NCBI GenBank assembly: GCA_947645965.1
Contig: CANSES010000040.1
Span: 1-7,896 of the forward strand
DNA from: an uncultured Enterorhabdus sp.
GTDB lineage: Bacteria > Actinomycetota > Coriobacteriia > Coriobacteriales > Eggerthellaceae
Direction of reading: 5' to 3'
Length of the DNA stretch: 7,896 nt
Below, piece by piece: positions 6,522 to 7,896 of this stretch. A model generated the notes under the pieces. It made no database searches. It had not been told where the DNA came from and saw only the letters and a program-made list of their open reading frames with translations. The first letter of the stretch is position 1, and every line of letters starts with the position of its first letter. Made by a program: the position numbers and the translations under genes.

Positions 6522-7790
6522 TTACTCCAACCCGCAGGCCTTCCGCAAATCGGCGGCGCGGTCGGTGGCCTCCCAGGTGAACTCGGGCAGCTCGCGGCCG
6601 AAGTGGCCATAGGCGGCCGTCTTCTGGTAGATGGGGCGGCGCAGGTCCAGCGCGTCGATGATGGCGCCGGGGCGCAGGTCGAACACCTCGGCCACGGCGG
6701 CCTCGATGGCGGAGGTGGGCACCTTCTCGGTGCCGAAGGTCTCCACCATGACGCTCACGGGCTTCGCCACGCCGATGGCGTAGGCGATCTGCACCTCGCA
6801 GCGGTCGGCGAGCCCCGCGGCCACCACGTTCTTGGCCACCCAGCGGGCGGCGTAGGCGGCGGAACGGTCCACCTTCGTGCAGTCCTTGCCCGAGAAGGCG
6901 CCGCCGCCGTGGCGGCCCATGCCGCCGTAGGTGTCCACGATGATCTTGCGGCCCGTGAGGCCCGCATCGCCCATGGGGCCGCCGATGACGAAGCGGCCGG
7001 TGGGGTTCACGTAGATCTCGCAGTCATCGGCCATGGCCACGCCCTCGGCCTCGAAGACGGGGCGGATGACGGTCTCGATGATGGCCTCGCGCAGGGCGTC
7101 CTGCTCGATGTCCTCGGCGTGCTGGGTGGACACAACCACCTTCTCCACGGCCACGGGCGCGCCGTCCACGTAGCGCACCGACACCTGGGTCTTGCCGTCG
7201 GGGCGCAAAAAGTCCAGGGTGCCGTTCTTACGCACCGCGGTCAGGCGCTCGGAGAGGCGGTGGGCCAGAAAGATGGGCAGGGGCATGAGCGTGCTCGTCT
7301 CGTTGCAGGCGTAGCCGAACATCATGCCCTGGTCGCCGGCGCCCACGGTCTCGTAGGGGTCGGCCGCGGCCGCGTCGTCGTGCTGGGCCTCGAAGGATTC
7401 GTCCACGCCCTGGGCGATGTCGGCGGACTGCTCGTGGATGGAGCTCATAACCGCGCAGGTGTTGCCGTCGAAGCCGTATTTGGCGCGGTCGTACCCGATG
7501 CCGCACACCACGTCGCGCACGATGGACTGCACGTCCACGTAGGCCTGGGTGCGGATCTCGCCGGTGACGAACACGGTGCCCGTGGTCACCAGGGTCTCGC
7601 AGGCGCAGCGCATCTTCGCGGGGTCGGCCGGATTGCCGTCGGGGGCGATGTAGCCCTCCTCGGCGAGCGCGATCTCCTTGGCCAGGATGGCATCGAGGAT
7701 AGCGTCGGAAATCTGGTCGCAGATCTTGTCCGGATGGCCCTCGGTGACCGATTCCGACGTGAACAGGTAGCTGGTGCGATTCTCGTCCAT
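6522..7790 (-). CDS. metK: S-adenosylmethionine synthetase (methionine adenosyltransferase)
   Basis: A 422-residue enzyme that makes S-adenosylmethionine, pyrophosphate and phosphate from methionine and ATP in the cytoplasm, supplying the cell's methyl donor. It is collinear with other bacterial Met[19 protein letters not shown] near the start (His19 corresponds to the catalytic His of the family), signature [12 protein letters not shown] from 150, the stretch [20 protein letters not shown], signature GGGAFSGKD at 295-303, and the closing [10 protein letters not shown]. It is longer than the 384-residue E. coli enzyme. About 18 extra residues lie at 38-55, between the first helix and RCACET, and about a dozen more precede GAGDQG; the latter is common in Gram-positive homologues. 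ATG 7790 is supported by AAGGA at 7796-7800 (minus strand) with five bases between. The promoter lies beyond the right window edge. The leader looks like a SAM-sensing riboswitch, which would give feedback control by the product. Confidence 0.98.
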   Translation of the reverse strand: MDENRTSYLFTSESVTEGHPDKICDQISDAILDAILAKEIALAEEGYIAPDGNPADPAKMRCACETLVTTGTVFVTGEIRTQAYVDVQSIVRDVVCGIGYDRAKYGFDGNTCAVMSSIHEQSADIAQGVDESFEAQHDDAAAADPYETVGAGDQGMMFGYACNETSTLMPLPIFLAHRLSERLTAVRKNGTLDFLRPDGKTQVSVRYVDGAPVAVEKVVVSTQHAEDIEQDALREAIIETVIRPVFEAEGVAMADDCEIYVNPTGRFVIGGPMGDAGLTGRKIIVDTYGGMGRHGGGAFSGKDCTKVDRSAAYAARWVAKNVVAAGLADRCEVQIAYAIGVAKPVSVMVETFGTEKVPTSAIEAAVAEVFDLRPGAIIDALDLRRPIYQKTAAYGHFGRELPEFTWEATDRAADLRKACGLE

Positions 7791-7795
7791 GAGAT

Positions 7796-7800
7796 TCCTT
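7796..7800 (-). promoter_or_regulatory. metK ribosome binding site abutting a structured leader
   Basis: Read on the minus strand, AAGGA lies five bases before the metK ATG. It comes directly after AGCGATACGA (7810-7801), the segment expected to be the 3' strand of the closing helix of the riboswitch candidate. No terminator-like hairpin with a U-run lies between the structure and the start codon, so control, if present, would more likely act on ribosome access than on transcription termination. Confidence 0.7.
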
Positions 7801-7896
7801 TCGTATCGCTGTTGGCCGGACCACCTTGGCGGCCGCCCGTAGGCGAGGCGCGTCAGGTTGGTGTCGGGATCGGCGAGCCAACTCTCTACCCCGACT
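7801..7896 (-). promoter_or_regulatory. Candidate SAM-I-clan riboswitch in the metK leader (5' strand of P1 outside window)
   Basis: All positions are read on the minus strand. P3: ACCAACCT (7862-7855) pairs with AAGGTGGT (7827-7820), leaving one bulged A. This matches the SAM-I P3 pattern GGCAACCU/AAGGUGCC, with the outer GGC:GCC pairs replaced by ACC:GGT and the SAM-contacting core AACCU/AAGGUG kept. P2: GTCGGG (7895-7890) pairs perfectly with CCCGAC (7868-7863), which directly precedes P3. Pseudoknot: GTTGGC (7882-7877) inside the P2 loop pairs with GCCAAC (7816-7811) just after P3, the same topology as the P2-loop to J3/4 pseudoknot of SAM-I. AGCGATACGA (7810-7801) would be the 3' strand of P1, whose partner should lie upstream, beyond the window. 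Position before metK fits. Against it: no SAM-I kink-turn motif or obvious P4 is visible, so it may be a SAM-I/SAM-IV-like variant. Confidence 0.55.

Noticed and set aside
7870..7896. A tRNA D-arm-like string on the minus strand (AGTCGGGGTAGAGAG).
   Set aside because: No T-arm sequence of the GGTTCRA type follows and no closed anticodon arm with a seven-base loop can be formed. The segment pairs better as P2 and pseudoknot of the metK leader.

Overview
The window is very GC-rich, densely packed and carries mostly housekeeping genes. Codon choice is dominated by G or C in the third position. The protein sequences and the mix of genes suggest a high-GC actinobacterium, most likely a gut Coriobacteriia/Eggerthellaceae-type organism. 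That placement is an inference from composition and protein style, because no rRNA or other phylogenetic marker is present.

Layout: (1) 1-1914, the C-terminal half of the transcription-repair coupling factor Mfd, cut by the left window edge, followed 23 bases later by (2) a ten-helix EamA/DMT-type transporter (1938-2945). (3) A 250-base intergenic region (2946-3195) holds several hairpins, one with a T-tract that may be a terminator, and then an extended -10 promoter. (4) That promoter should drive a tight three-gene set: gltX (glutamyl-tRNA synthetase), an unrecognised single-pass membrane protein with a Pro/Ala-rich cytoplasmic arm, a Tyr/Asp-rich stalk and a duplicated 'IPAG' extracellular module, and a PaaI-like hotdog thioesterase. 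The spacers are 12 and 7 bases. (5) metK (S-adenosylmethionine synthetase) lies on the opposite strand and converges on the thioesterase gene with one base between the two stop codons. (6) The metK leader at the right edge folds like a member of the SAM-I riboswitch clan. It has a P3 helix with the conserved bulged-A core, a P2 helix, and a pseudoknot between the P2 loop and the segment after P3. The distal P1 strand would lie beyond the window.

Functionally the genes cover DNA repair coupled to transcription, solute transport, translation and methyl-donor synthesis. There is no mobile element, phage gene, CRISPR array, tRNA or rRNA. The two items most worth follow-up are the divergent SAM-type leader of metK and the unrecognised membrane protein between gltX and the thioesterase gene.
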